Positions 1 to 6,823 of a DNA stretch of 34,329 nt are shown one piece after another. The notes beneath the pieces are model-generated. The model saw nothing but the letters and a program-made list of their open reading frames with translations. It had not been told where the DNA came from and made no database searches. The position numbers and the translations under genes are program-made. Source of the DNA: SG8-41 sp035574195. Its GTDB lineage: Bacteria; Pseudomonadota; Gammaproteobacteria; Burkholderiales; SG8-41. Location: assembly GCA_035574195.1 (NCBI GenBank), contig DATLZE010000125.1, positions 1 to 34,329 on the forward strand, given 5' to 3'. Position 1 is the first letter of the stretch. Every line of letters starts with the position of its first letter.

Positions 1-220
1 CGAGCCGATGACCGCCGCGATCCTCTCCGGGCACCGGCGCGTGCCGCCCTACGGCATGGCGGGAGGAGCGCCCGGCATGACCGGCCGCAACTGGGTGCGG
101 ACGGTGGAGGGAACCGTCGTCGAGCTCGGTGGCTGCGAGCAGATCGAGATGCGCCCGGGCGACGTGTTCGTGATCGAGACGCCGGGAGGCGGCGGCTACG
201 GGAAGCCGAACGGCGCGTGA
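1..220 (+). CDS. Hydantoinase B / oxoprolinase family subunit, C-terminal end only
   Basis: The frame is open from base 2 and ends with TGA at 218-220, so the gene begins outside the window. The last ~73 residues carry the family's typical C-terminus: a PPYGMAGGAPG stretch, then GRNWV, then a short beta-rich segment leading to the terminal RPGDVFVIETPGGGGYG motif. This is characteristic of HyuB-type subunits of ATP-dependent hydantoinases, 5-oxoprolinases and acetone/acetophenone carboxylases. These act in the cytoplasm together with a HyuA-type ATP-binding subunit, which would lie upstream outside the window if present. The substrate cannot be read from this fragment. The family call is firm; the reaction is unknown. 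Confidence 0.88.
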   Translation, partial: EPMTAAILSGHRRVPPYGMAGGAPGMTGRNWVRTVEGTVVELGGCEQIEMRPGDVFVIETPGGGGYGKPNGA

Positions 221-362
221 ACGGGCGCGGGGCGCCGTCCATGTTACGGACCTCGCAGCGGGAACTCGGCACCACCGGCCGCGTCTATCGGCACGGCAAG
301 CCGCCGTCCTGCCGGATCTTTCCCGGCGCGACGGGGGCGCGCTCGATGTTCAGGATACGAAC

Positions 363-611
363 GTGACGGACAAGACGATCGATCTTCCCTTGCGCTCCTG
401 CCAGTACCACGGCGGGCGCACCGACCGCGACGGCTTCCTCGTTTTCTGCGGCAAGCCGGTCGTCAGCGGCTCGAGCTACTGCGCCGAGCACTACTGGCGC
501 ATCTATCAGCGCGCGCCCACGATCGGAGCGGCGCGCCCGGTAATTGCGGAACCCGAGGAGGCCGCGCCGGTGGCGGTCGAGAGCGAGGAGCTGGCTCAGG
601 AAGCCGCCTGA
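363..611 (+). CDS. Small protein resembling the zinc-binding C-terminus of GcrA
   Basis: This is an 82-residue protein starting at GTG 363, with AGGA at 352-355 as a plausible ribosome site. The first half has C13, C29, C40 and H43 in the segments SCQYHGG, FCGKPVVSGSSYC and AEH, followed by RIYQ. This closely follows the layout of the C-terminal end of GcrA, the alphaproteobacterial cell-cycle regulator, where a Cys-rich segment ends in FCG-P-V-GSPYC-x2-H and a Y-Q motif. The N-terminal DNA-binding part of GcrA is missing here. The second half (about residues 55-82) is Ala/Glu-rich and acidic, probably disordered. The gene ends about 30 bases before a strong terminator. It may bind a single metal ion; function is unknown. 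The GcrA resemblance is from motif memory, not a search. Confidence 0.72.
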   Translation: MTDKTIDLPLRSCQYHGGRTDRDGFLVFCGKPVVSGSSYCAEHYWRIYQRAPTIGAARPVIAEPEEAAPVAVESEELAQEAA

Positions 612-642
612 GGAACGCGGCCGCGCGCGCGGTCGCCGAAAA

Positions 643-669
643 AAAACGGGCGCCCGGGGCGCCCGTTTT
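643..669. terminator. Bidirectional intrinsic terminator
   Basis: A perfect 12-bp inverted repeat (643-654 with 658-669) has a 3-base loop. The GC-rich core is flanked by A4 on the left and T4 on the right, with further A bases upstream at 639-642. Either strand therefore gives a GC hairpin followed by a U-rich tract. It lies 31 bases after the plus-strand stop at 611 and about 20 bases after the minus-strand stop at 689, exactly where two converging transcripts need to end. Confidence 0.9.
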
Positions 670-688
670 CTCTTCCAGACATCCGCAG

Positions 689-847
689 TCAGGGAATCGT
701 GCGCTCTCCGGACTTCATCGCGGCGCGCGCCTCGCGGGTGCGCTCCTCGAAGTTCTCGGCTTGCGCCTTCCAGGGATGGACGGCGAAGGCGAAGCCGCCG
801 ATCATGAGGGCGGCGGGCGAGAGCATCAGCAAAACATGTGTGAGCAT
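689..847 (-). CDS. 52-residue single-span membrane peptide
   Basis: This short ORF starts at ATG 847 and stops at 689-691. A GGAAAGG ribosome site ends 6 bases before the start, which supports translation. The peptide begins with a hydrophobic stretch (about residues 4-23, including LLMLSPAALMIGGFAFAV) and continues with a charged tail rich in Glu, Arg and Ala (NFEERTREARAAMKSGER). This suggests an inner-membrane anchor with a short amphipathic helix. It ends just upstream of the shared terminator at 643-669. No family is recognised. The good ribosome site, terminator and membrane pattern make it more likely real than chance. Confidence 0.6.
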   Translation of the reverse strand: MLTHVLLMLSPAALMIGGFAFAVHPWKAQAENFEERTREARAAMKSGERTIP

Positions 848-922
848 CGAAAGCCTTTCCGGTTGAAAAACGGTTGATCGAGTGCGGCGCGGCGCGCAGC
901 GCGCGCGATTATATCCGAAAAA

Positions 923-1180
923 TCACCCCCCGTCCGTCCTCGCGCTCCCGTCCTTCGTTTCCACGCGCGGCTCGAGCCCCATCAGCTTCAGCACCCAGAC
1001 CAGCGCGAACCCCGCGGCGAGCGGCCACCAGTGCACGAGCAGGATGGCGAGCGCGCCCGAAGCGCCGTAGGCGATGCCCATCAGCAGGATGCCGAAGAGG
1101 CGGCTGCGCCAGGCGACGTAGAGCATCGCGGCGCCGAGCGCGAGGAACAAGCCGCCGAGGATATAGACCACGATGCTCAC
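923..1180 (-). CDS. Small integral membrane protein, unknown function
   Basis: A start at GTG 1180 gives 85 residues. The open frame continues upstream to 1279, but those residues (Arg/Pro/Thr-rich) fall in the palindromic intergenic region and look non-coding. The protein shows three hydrophobic segments: about residues 2-22 (IVVYILGGLFLALGAAML), 28-48 (LFGILLMGIAYGASGALAIL) and 50-66, then a polar tail. There is no catalytic motif. It may be a small inner-membrane protein of a DUF type. The ribosome site at 1180 is weak, so the start is uncertain. It is divergent from the MFS gene at 1352. Confidence 0.6.
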   Translation of the reverse strand: MSIVVYILGGLFLALGAAMLYVAWRSRLFGILLMGIAYGASGALAILLVHWWPLAAGFALVWVLKLMGLEPRVETKDGSARTDGG

Positions 1181-1189
1181 TTGGGCGTC

Positions 1190-1258
1190 GTTCGGTGTCC
1201 GGGGTTCGGTGTCGAACGTTCGAGGCTCGGGGCTCGTCGCGCGACATCGAGCCTCGAA
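1190..1258. repeat. Nested palindromic and direct repeats in divergent intergenic region
   Basis: Four structures lie together. The 10-base direct repeat GTTCGGTGTC occurs at 1190-1199 and 1204-1213. The palindrome CGAACGTTCG is at 1213-1222. A perfect 11-bp inverted repeat pairs TTCGAGGCTCG (1219-1229) with CGAGCCTCGAA (1248-1258). Inside its 18-base loop is the palindrome GTCGCGCGAC (1236-1245). The whole could fold into a strong cruciform or RNA hairpin. It separates the divergent genes 923-1180 and 1352-2545. It resembles REP-type intergenic elements in shape, but no second copy was seen in this window. Confidence 0.7.
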
Positions 1259-1351
1259 CCCGCAGCCTGGAACATTCAAGAGCTCCGTTCAGCAGCGCCC
1301 GCGGCGCGCTGTTATGATTGTCACAGAAACGGCAGAAAAACGTAACGCCCG

Positions 1352-2545
1352 GTGCCGCCGCCGAAGAAAACGCTCGCCGCCTGCTCCTGCGCTCACGTGC
1401 TGCACGACGGGCTGTCCGACGTCACCTACGTGCTGCTGCCGCTGCTCGCGCAAAGCTACGGCCTCTCGCTCGCCCAGGTCGGCCTCATCCGCTCCGCGCA
1501 CCGCACCGCGATGGCGGCGTTCCAGGTCCCCGCCGGGCTCCTCGCCGAGCGCTGCGGCAGCCGCAACCTGCTTGCGCTCGGCACGCTCGTCGCCGGGCTT
1601 GCGTTCATCGCCCTCGGTTTCGCCCCCGGCTTCTGGGCGATCCTCGCCGCGCTGTTCTTCGCCGGGCTGGGCTCCGCCGTGCAGCACCCGCTCTCCTCCA
1701 CCCTGATCTCGCACGCCTATCCGGCCGAAGGCCGGCGCGCCGCGCTCGGCGCCTACAATTTCGCCGGCGACCTCGGCAAGTTCGCCTTCGGCGGCGTGGT
1801 GAGCCTCGCGCTCGTCGCGGGCGCCTCGTGGCAGGCGCCGGTCGTCGCGTTCGGCCTGTGCGGGATCCTCACCGCGGCGGCGATCCTGCTGTTCGTGGCG
1901 GAGGACCGCGCGCGCCGGGGGAAGGCGGGGGCGGAGCGGTGGAGGCCGGCGGCGCGAGCCGCAAGCGGCTGGGGCATCCGCGACCGGCAGGGCTTCGCCG
2001 CGCTGTGCGCGATCGAGATCCTCGATTCGAGCACGCGCACCGGGTTTCTCACTTTCGTCGCCTTCCTGCTGATCGCGCGGGGGCTGCCTGAGGGCTGGGC
2101 GGTGCTGGCGGTGCCCCTGATCCTCGCCGGCGGCATGGCGGGCAAGCTCGCCTGCGGCCTGCTCGCCGAGCGCTTCGGCATCGTGCGCATGGTCGTCATC
2201 ACGGAAACCGCCACCGGGATCGGAATCCTCGCCACGCTCGCGTTGCCCGAGTTCGCCGCCTTTCTGCTGCTGCCGCTGGTGGGCGTGGTGCTGAACGGCA
2301 CCTCTTCGGTGCTCTACGGCACGATCGGCGATTTCGTGGAGCAGGAGCGGCTGCCGCGCGCATTCGGGTTGTTCTACACCCTGGGCTCGGTCTGCGGCAT
2401 CGCCGCGCCGCTCGGCTACGGGATGCTGGGGGACGCCTTCGGTGTCGAGGCGGTGATCGCGACGATCGGTGTCGCGATCTTCGCCACGATCCCGTTCGCG
2501 TTGCTGATGAAGCTGCCGGCCGCGCCCAGGCCAGCGGCACGGTAG
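1352..2545 (+). CDS. Major facilitator superfamily transporter
   Basis: This 397-residue protein starts at GTG 1352. A TATGAT at 1313-1318 is a possible -10 box. About twelve hydrophobic segments are separated by short loops, with a longer central loop near residues 185-215 (RARRGKAGAERWRPAARAAS), the usual MFS layout. The motif GLLAERCGSR after the second span corresponds to the MFS loop 2-3 signature, and HPLSSTLIS resembles fosmidomycin-resistance (Fsr)-type and related sugar/acid exporters. It sits in the inner membrane and would move a small molecule by proton exchange. The substrate is not predictable. No regulator or partner gene is adjacent. Confidence 0.85.
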   Translation: MPPPKKTLAACSCAHVLHDGLSDVTYVLLPLLAQSYGLSLAQVGLIRSAHRTAMAAFQVPAGLLAERCGSRNLLALGTLVAGLAFIALGFAPGFWAILAALFFAGLGSAVQHPLSSTLISHAYPAEGRRAALGAYNFAGDLGKFAFGGVVSLALVAGASWQAPVVAFGLCGILTAAAILLFVAEDRARRGKAGAERWRPAARAASGWGIRDRQGFAALCAIEILDSSTRTGFLTFVAFLLIARGLPEGWAVLAVPLILAGGMAGKLACGLLAERFGIVRMVVITETATGIGILATLALPEFAAFLLLPLVGVVLNGTSSVLYGTIGDFVEQERLPRAFGLFYTLGSVCGIAAPLGYGMLGDAFGVEAVIATIGVAIFATIPFALLMKLPAAPRPAAR

Positions 2546-2612
2546 AGACCGGCAGCCGCCGCTTCACTCCGCCCCTTCGCCGCGACGCCGCTTCCTTCGT
2601 CACCCCGGCGGT

Positions 2613-2618
2613 TATAAT
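2613..2618 (+). promoter_or_regulatory. Consensus -10 box
   Basis: TATAAT stands in otherwise GC-rich sequence 29 bases before the ATG at 2647. A start of transcription near 2625 would leave a short leader containing the AGGAAAAGAG ribosome site. No good -35 hexamer is seen at the right distance (about 2590-2595). Confidence 0.45.
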
Positions 2619-2646
2619 GCCGATTCGCGCTTTCAGGAAAAGAGCC

Positions 2647-3306
2647 ATGGCCGGCAAGCAACGAATCTCCTATGTTCCGCTCGACAAGATGACGCCCGAG
2701 ATGCGCGCCGAGATGGAGCGCTGCGCGCGCGAGGGCACTCCGCGGCCCGAATCCTCCGCGATCCGCGCGCACGTGCCGGCGTGCTTCTGGTCGTTCGCCA
2801 ACTCGTGGCGCGACATCTTCCATCGCGGGGTGTGCGACCATGCGATCAAGGAGCTCTGCCGGCTCTACGTGTCGCGTGCGGTGACCTGCGAATTCTGCGG
2901 CAACCAGCGCTCGATCAAGGCGGTCGCGGCCGGCGCGGTCGACGAGCCCAAGGTGGACGACTTGATCGATTTCGAGAAGTCGCCGCGGTATACCGAGCGC
3001 GAGAAGGCGGCGCTCGCCTACGCCGAGGCGATCACCTGGCGGCTCGACACCGACGACGCGTTCTGGGAGCGGCTCAACCGGCACTTCAGCGAGCCCGAGC
3101 TGGTCGAGCTCGGCTGCTTCATCGCGCTCACCATGGGCCAGCAAAGCTGGCTGCGGCTGCTCAACATCGAGCACCACCAGGTGATGGCCGGGACGTCCGC
3201 CTCGATGGCGCCGGGCTTCGAGACTCCCGAGGCGCTTGCAAGATCCAAAGCTTCTCCGAACTACTGGGCCAAGAAGGACCCTGCCCCGAGCAGCGACGTC
3301 GCGTGA
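2647..3306 (+). CDS. Carboxymuconolactone decarboxylase / AhpD-like family protein
   Basis: The ATG at 2647 is preceded by AGGAAAAGAG, a good ribosome site; an upstream ATG at 2617 lies on the -10 box and is rejected. The 219-residue, mainly helical protein has the AhpD-type C81-x2-C84 pair (CEFCGNQRS) in the middle, followed by a helix with EREKAALAYAEAIT, as in CMD/alkylhydroperoxidase-fold proteins. The family includes protocatechuate-pathway decarboxylases and AhpD thiol peroxidases. The CxxC suggests redox chemistry, but the His usually following the second Cys in AhpD is replaced (CGNQ). It is alone on its strand, convergent with the PrpF-like gene. Fold family firm, reaction uncertain. 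Confidence 0.82.
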   Translation: MAGKQRISYVPLDKMTPEMRAEMERCAREGTPRPESSAIRAHVPACFWSFANSWRDIFHRGVCDHAIKELCRLYVSRAVTCEFCGNQRSIKAVAAGAVDEPKVDDLIDFEKSPRYTEREKAALAYAEAITWRLDTDDAFWERLNRHFSEPELVELGCFIALTMGQQSWLRLLNIEHHQVMAGTSASMAPGFETPEALARSKASPNYWAKKDPAPSSDVA

Positions 3307-3340
3307 CGGCCGGGCGCCGGAAGCGATCTCAGGACCCGAT

Positions 3341-3390
3341 ATGCCGGCTCCCGGTCGGCTTTCGTGCTCTATGCCATAGGGAGCCGGTAT
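3341..3390. repeat. Inverted repeat between convergent genes
   Basis: ATGCCGGCTCCC (3341-3352) pairs with GGGAGCCGGTAT (3379-3390) over 12 bases with one G-U pair and a 26-base loop. It follows the stop at 3306. There is no T tract, so a terminator role is only a guess. The 3307-3567 stretch otherwise holds no supported gene. Confidence 0.5.
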
Positions 3391-3567
3391 AGGGCTTGCC
3401 GCGCGCGATCGCCCGGGTGGCGAGCGGGGCACGGGCGCCCCTCCGATATTCCGAGCTTCCGCAGCAGCGATTCGAGGCCCGCGAACTGCGCTCGCAGCAG
3501 CGGATCGTCCGGGATCGGGTGGAAAGCGAGGCGCGCCGGTTCAGCACCGCGCGCTCCCGCAATCTCC

Positions 3568-4764
3568 TCAAGCTGCGTGGCATCTTCCTCCCGAAGCCGA
3601 GGCGAGGCCCGGGACGCGGGATGCGCGCACGTAGACGTAACCATCGAACAGGCGCCGCTGGGTGCGATAGAAGGCGCCCTGCTCGGCGTGCCACTGGCCC
3701 TCTACCTTGCGCACGCTCGCCGCGGCGGTCAGCACCCCGGAGGGCATGCCGATGCGGATTTCCGACTCGGGGTCGCCGCCCCGGCGGGCGGCCTCGTGGA
3801 CCACGGTCCCTTCGATCCGCGCCGCGACCGCCAGGCACAGCGTGCAGGTGAGCGGCAGCGCGCGGTGCGGCTGGCCGTTCGAAATCATGCGCGCGGTGAG
3901 ATCCACGTCGGAGGCCCGGATCGCCTCGCCGTTCAGCGTGCTTGCGTCCCTCGGAGCGGCCACGAATCCGACAAACGGCACCGCCGCGCGCTTCGCCGCC
4001 TCCTCGGCGCTCTGCGCGATGCCCATCGCGACGGAAGCCGCGACACGAATGGCGGAGAGCTTCTCCAGGAGGCCGGGGCGGGACTCGATCGCCTCCGGCA
4101 GCTCGGTGCCCTCGATGCCGAGGTCCCCGGCGCGGACGAAAACGCACGCGTTCGCCGCGTCCACCATCGAGACGCGCACCCTGCCGAGGCCTGGAACGTC
4201 GAGCTCGTCCGCGGCGTTCCCTGTCGGAAGGAGCTTGCCGGTGGTCGCCCCGCCCGGCTCGCGAAATTCGAGCCTGACCGGAGCGCCAGTTCCCGCCACT
4301 CCGGGGATCGCGAGCTCGCCGTCCACGGCTGCGGCACCATCCTCGAGCGGAAAGCGCGCCCAGATCATCTTCCGCGTGTTGGTGTTGTGGATGCGCACCA
4401 GCGCCTCGTTCCCGGAGACCCGGATCAGCCCCTCGTCCACCGCGAACGGACCCATCGCCGAGGACATGTTGCCGCAGTTCGCGCCGTAGTCCACCCGCGC
4501 CTCCTTCACCTGCACCTGCGCGAAGGTGTAGTCGATGTCGGCGTCGGGGCGAGTCGGGGGGCCGACCACGCACACCTTGGAGAGCGACGAGATGCCGCCG
4601 CCCAGGCCGTCGAGCTGGCGCCCGTAGGGGTCGGGGCTGCCGATGGCCGCGAGAAAAATCTCGTCCCAGGCCGCGCGCTCGCGCGGAAGATCTTTCGCGT
4701 GGAACACCACCGCCTTGCTGGTGCCCCCGCGCATGAACACCGCCGGTATCCTCAGCTGCTTCAT
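3568..4764 (-). CDS. PrpF-family isomerase/tautomerase (methylaconitate isomerase or oxalomesaconate tautomerase type)
   Basis: A 398-residue protein starting at ATG 4764, with GGGAG about 7 bases upstream. Near the N-terminus it has FMRGGTSKAVVFHAKDLP, then DGLGGGISSLSKVCVV, and VDYGANCGNMSSAMGPFA. These are hallmark blocks of PrpF and its relatives, two-domain proteins of the diaminopimelate-epimerase fold. PrpF moves a double bond in 2-methylaconitate; GalD-type members tautomerise 4-oxalomesaconate; FldA-like members are also included. The RGGTSK block and NCGN block are intact, so it should be active. No AcnD or prpC is beside it. Its presence 5 kb from TcuA, MmgE/PrpD and RraA-fold genes fits tricarboxylate metabolism, but co-expression is not shown. 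Confidence 0.85.
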   Translation of the reverse strand: MKQLRIPAVFMRGGTSKAVVFHAKDLPRERAAWDEIFLAAIGSPDPYGRQLDGLGGGISSLSKVCVVGPPTRPDADIDYTFAQVQVKEARVDYGANCGNMSSAMGPFAVDEGLIRVSGNEALVRIHNTNTRKMIWARFPLEDGAAAVDGELAIPGVAGTGAPVRLEFREPGGATTGKLLPTGNAADELDVPGLGRVRVSMVDAANACVFVRAGDLGIEGTELPEAIESRPGLLEKLSAIRVAASVAMGIAQSAEEAAKRAAVPFVGFVAAPRDASTLNGEAIRASDVDLTARMISNGQPHRALPLTCTLCLAVAARIEGTVVHEAARRGGDPESEIRIGMPSGVLTAAASVRKVEGQWHAEQGAFYRTQRRLFDGYVYVRASRVPGLASASGGRCHAA

Positions 4765-5019
4765 CGAACGCTCCCTCCGCGCTTCGCCGCGCCGTGAACG
4801 GGCGGCATGGCAATAAGAACGACTGACAAAACGACGGTCCCGCTCTCTATCCTCCGTGTCAAGGGCGAGCCGCGTTCCGAGGGCCCTGTGCCCGAGCCGG
4901 CGAACGCCCGACTCGATGCGGCGACTCGGGACGGGCGAGGGCGGCTGCCGCGCAACCGGGTGCGCCTCCCCTCCTCATCCCACACCCCATCCTCTCATCG
5001 CCTCGCCGCCGCATTTCGT

Positions 5020-6225
5020 TCATCCCGCCTGCAGCCGCGCGCGTGCCGGCGGCGCCGCTGCTCGCGGCTTGCCCTCGAGGCGCAGGTACTCGGGGCCGAG
5101 TTGCTCGACGCTCGTGCAGCCGATGAGCGCCATCACGCGGTCCACCTCGCTTTTCAGCAGGTTCAGCGCGTGCAGCACGCCGGCCTCGCCGCCCGCGGCA
5201 GCCCCGTAGAGCGTCGCGCGCCCGAGAAACACCATGTCCGCGCCGAGCGCGAGCGCCTTCACGATGTCCGAGCCGCGCCGCAAGCCGCTGTCCACCATGA
5301 TCGCGAGCCTTCCGCGCAGCGCCGCCGCGATTTCGGGCAATACCTCAATCGGGGAGGGCGCGCCGTCGAGCTGGCGGCCGCCGTGGTTGGAGACGAAGAT
5401 GCCGTCGGCGCCGCACTCGAGCGCGAGCCGCGCGTCCTCGACCGTGAGGATGCCCTTGACCAGGAGTTTGCGCGGCCACAGTGCGCGCAGCCACCGGATG
5501 TCCTCCCAGTCGAGCGCGTCGCGGCGGGTGCGGAACTCGGTCAGCGTCTTCGACACGATGCGGCCGCCGACGTTGACGTCGAGGTTCTGGAAGCGCGGGA
5601 CGCCGGAGTCGAGCAGCGTGCGCAGGAACACGCCCGCGAGCCACCGGGGATGGAGCAGCCCGTCCACCAAGGTGGAGAAGCCCGGACGGAACGGGATTTC
5701 GAAGCGGTTGCGCCGGTTGTACTCGCGGGCCGCGGCGACCGGGATGTCGGTGGTCACCACCAGCGCCTCGAACCCGGCGTCGCGGGCGCGCGCGACGAGG
5801 CGCTCGGCAAGGTCGCGGTCCTTGGACATGTAGAGCTGGAACCACTGGGTGCCGCCGCCCTCGCGCAGCACGCGCTCGAGCGGAACGAAGGAGGCGGTGG
5901 AGAGCACGAACGGCACCCCCGCCCGCGCCGCCGCGCGGGCGAGCGCGATGTCGGCCTCGAACGCGTAGAGCCCCGCGGCGCCGGTCGGAGCGATGCCGAA
6001 CGGCGCCTCGAACGTCTTGCCCCAGAGCGTGACTTTCTGCGAGCGGCGCGAGACGTCCACCAGCACGCGCGGCAAGAACCGGATGCGCTCGAACGCGGCG
6101 CGGTTCGCGCGCAGCGTGACGTTATCCTCCGTGCCCTCGTCGAGAAATTCCCACGCGATGCGCGGCAGCCGGCTGCGCGCGATCGCGCGCAGGTCCTCGA
6201 TGTTGTATGCCTGCCGGAAGTTCAC
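5020..6225 (-). CDS. FMN-dependent 2-hydroxy-acid dehydrogenase (L-lactate dehydrogenase / glycolate oxidase family)
   Basis: GTG 6225 is chosen because the family N-terminus (NFRQAYNIEDLRAIARSRLP) begins there; the ORF could extend to 6321 but those residues are not family-like and would cross the promoter region of the divergent gene. The 401-residue protein has the TIM-barrel FMN fold: APTGAAGLYAFEAD near residue 80, QLYMSKDRDLAERLV, TTDIPVAAAREYNRRN, LVKGILTVEDARLALECGAD, the catalytic-His block SNHGGRQLDGAPSPIE, and DSGLRRGSDIVKALALGAD for phosphate binding. Members oxidise L-lactate, mandelate, glycolate or longer 2-hydroxy acids, passing electrons to the membrane or to oxygen. The exact substrate cannot be told. 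Confidence 0.9.
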   Translation of the reverse strand: MNFRQAYNIEDLRAIARSRLPRIAWEFLDEGTEDNVTLRANRAAFERIRFLPRVLVDVSRRSQKVTLWGKTFEAPFGIAPTGAAGLYAFEADIALARAAARAGVPFVLSTASFVPLERVLREGGGTQWFQLYMSKDRDLAERLVARARDAGFEALVVTTDIPVAAAREYNRRNRFEIPFRPGFSTLVDGLLHPRWLAGVFLRTLLDSGVPRFQNLDVNVGGRIVSKTLTEFRTRRDALDWEDIRWLRALWPRKLLVKGILTVEDARLALECGADGIFVSNHGGRQLDGAPSPIEVLPEIAAALRGRLAIMVDSGLRRGSDIVKALALGADMVFLGRATLYGAAAGGEAGVLHALNLLKSEVDRVMALIGCTSVEQLGPEYLRLEGKPRAAAPPARARLQAG

Positions 6226-6301
6226 GAAATGGACTCGAGCGCCGGTCGTGCGCCGAGACGGAACGCAGCGGTTACACTGCCGGTATTGTAATGCACCCGC
6301 G

Positions 6302-6790
6302 ATGGCACTGGAGAAAATCATCTCCGGAGGGCAGACCGGCGTGGACCGCGGCGCGCTCGACGCCGCGCTCGAAGCGAGCTTTCCCTGCGGCGGCTGGTGT
6401 CCGCAGGGGCGCGCGGCCGAGGATGGAGCGATCCCCGCGCGCTATCCTCTCGCCGAGCTTGCGGGCGCGGGCTACGCGGAGCGCACTGCGGCGAACGTGC
6501 GGGACAGCGACGGCACCGCGATCATTCACCACGGCGCGCTCGAGGGCGGCACGCTCCAGACGCGCGAGTGTTGCGTCGCGCTCGGCAAACCCCACCTGCT
6601 CGTCGACGCGGCGCGCAGGGACGCGCGGCGAGCCGGCGCCGAGATCGCGACTTTTGTCGCGGGCGCGGGCATCCGCGTGCTCAACGTCGCCGGTCCGCGC
6701 CAGAGCAAATGGCCGGGCGCACACGCCTATGCCCGCGCGGCGATCCGGGAAGCGCTGCGGAGGCTCGGACAGAACGAACGCCGGAGCTGA
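6302..6790 (+). CDS. SLOG/YpsA-like 'putative molybdenum carrier' family protein
   Basis: The ATG at 6302 gives 162 residues. The N-terminus IISGGQTGVDRGALDAALE is the nucleotide-binding loop of the MoCo-carrier/YpsA branch of Rossmann-like SLOG proteins, followed by CGGWCPQGRAAEDG, RYPL, NVRDSDGTAIIHHG, GTLQTRECC, KPHLLVD and a C-terminal VLNVAGPRQSKWPG block. All these blocks are typical of the 'putative molybdenum carrier' family. The biochemical role of the family is unsettled; SLOG proteins bind nucleotides or ADP-ribose-like ligands. No clear ribosome site precedes the ATG, and a TATTGT box ends only 12 bases upstream, so the transcript may be leaderless or have a very short leader. An MFS gene follows 33 bases downstream. 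Confidence 0.82.
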   Translation: MALEKIISGGQTGVDRGALDAALEASFPCGGWCPQGRAAEDGAIPARYPLAELAGAGYAERTAANVRDSDGTAIIHHGALEGGTLQTRECCVALGKPHLLVDAARRDARRAGAEIATFVAGAGIRVLNVAGPRQSKWPGAHAYARAAIREALRRLGQNERRS

Positions 6791-6823
6791 GCGCCGAACG
6801 GCGGATTCCGAGCGCGCCAACGC

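Noticed and set aside
3329..3644. Minus-strand frames between the CMD-like and PrpF-like genes, one reading LAFHPIPDDPLLRAQFAGLE
   Set aside because: One stretch looks protein-like, but there is no start with a ribosome site, it overlaps the end of the PrpF-like gene in another phase, and no family is recognised.
4857..4862. Perfect TTGACA on the minus strand upstream of the PrpF-like gene
   Set aside because: No -10-like hexamer at 16-19 bases; counted as chance.
4761..4985. 74-residue minus-strand ORF with ATGA overlap to the PrpF-like start
   Set aside because: Arg/Ser-rich start, only one short hydrophobic patch and no ribosome site; the overlap is explained by the GGAGGGAG ribosome site of the next gene.
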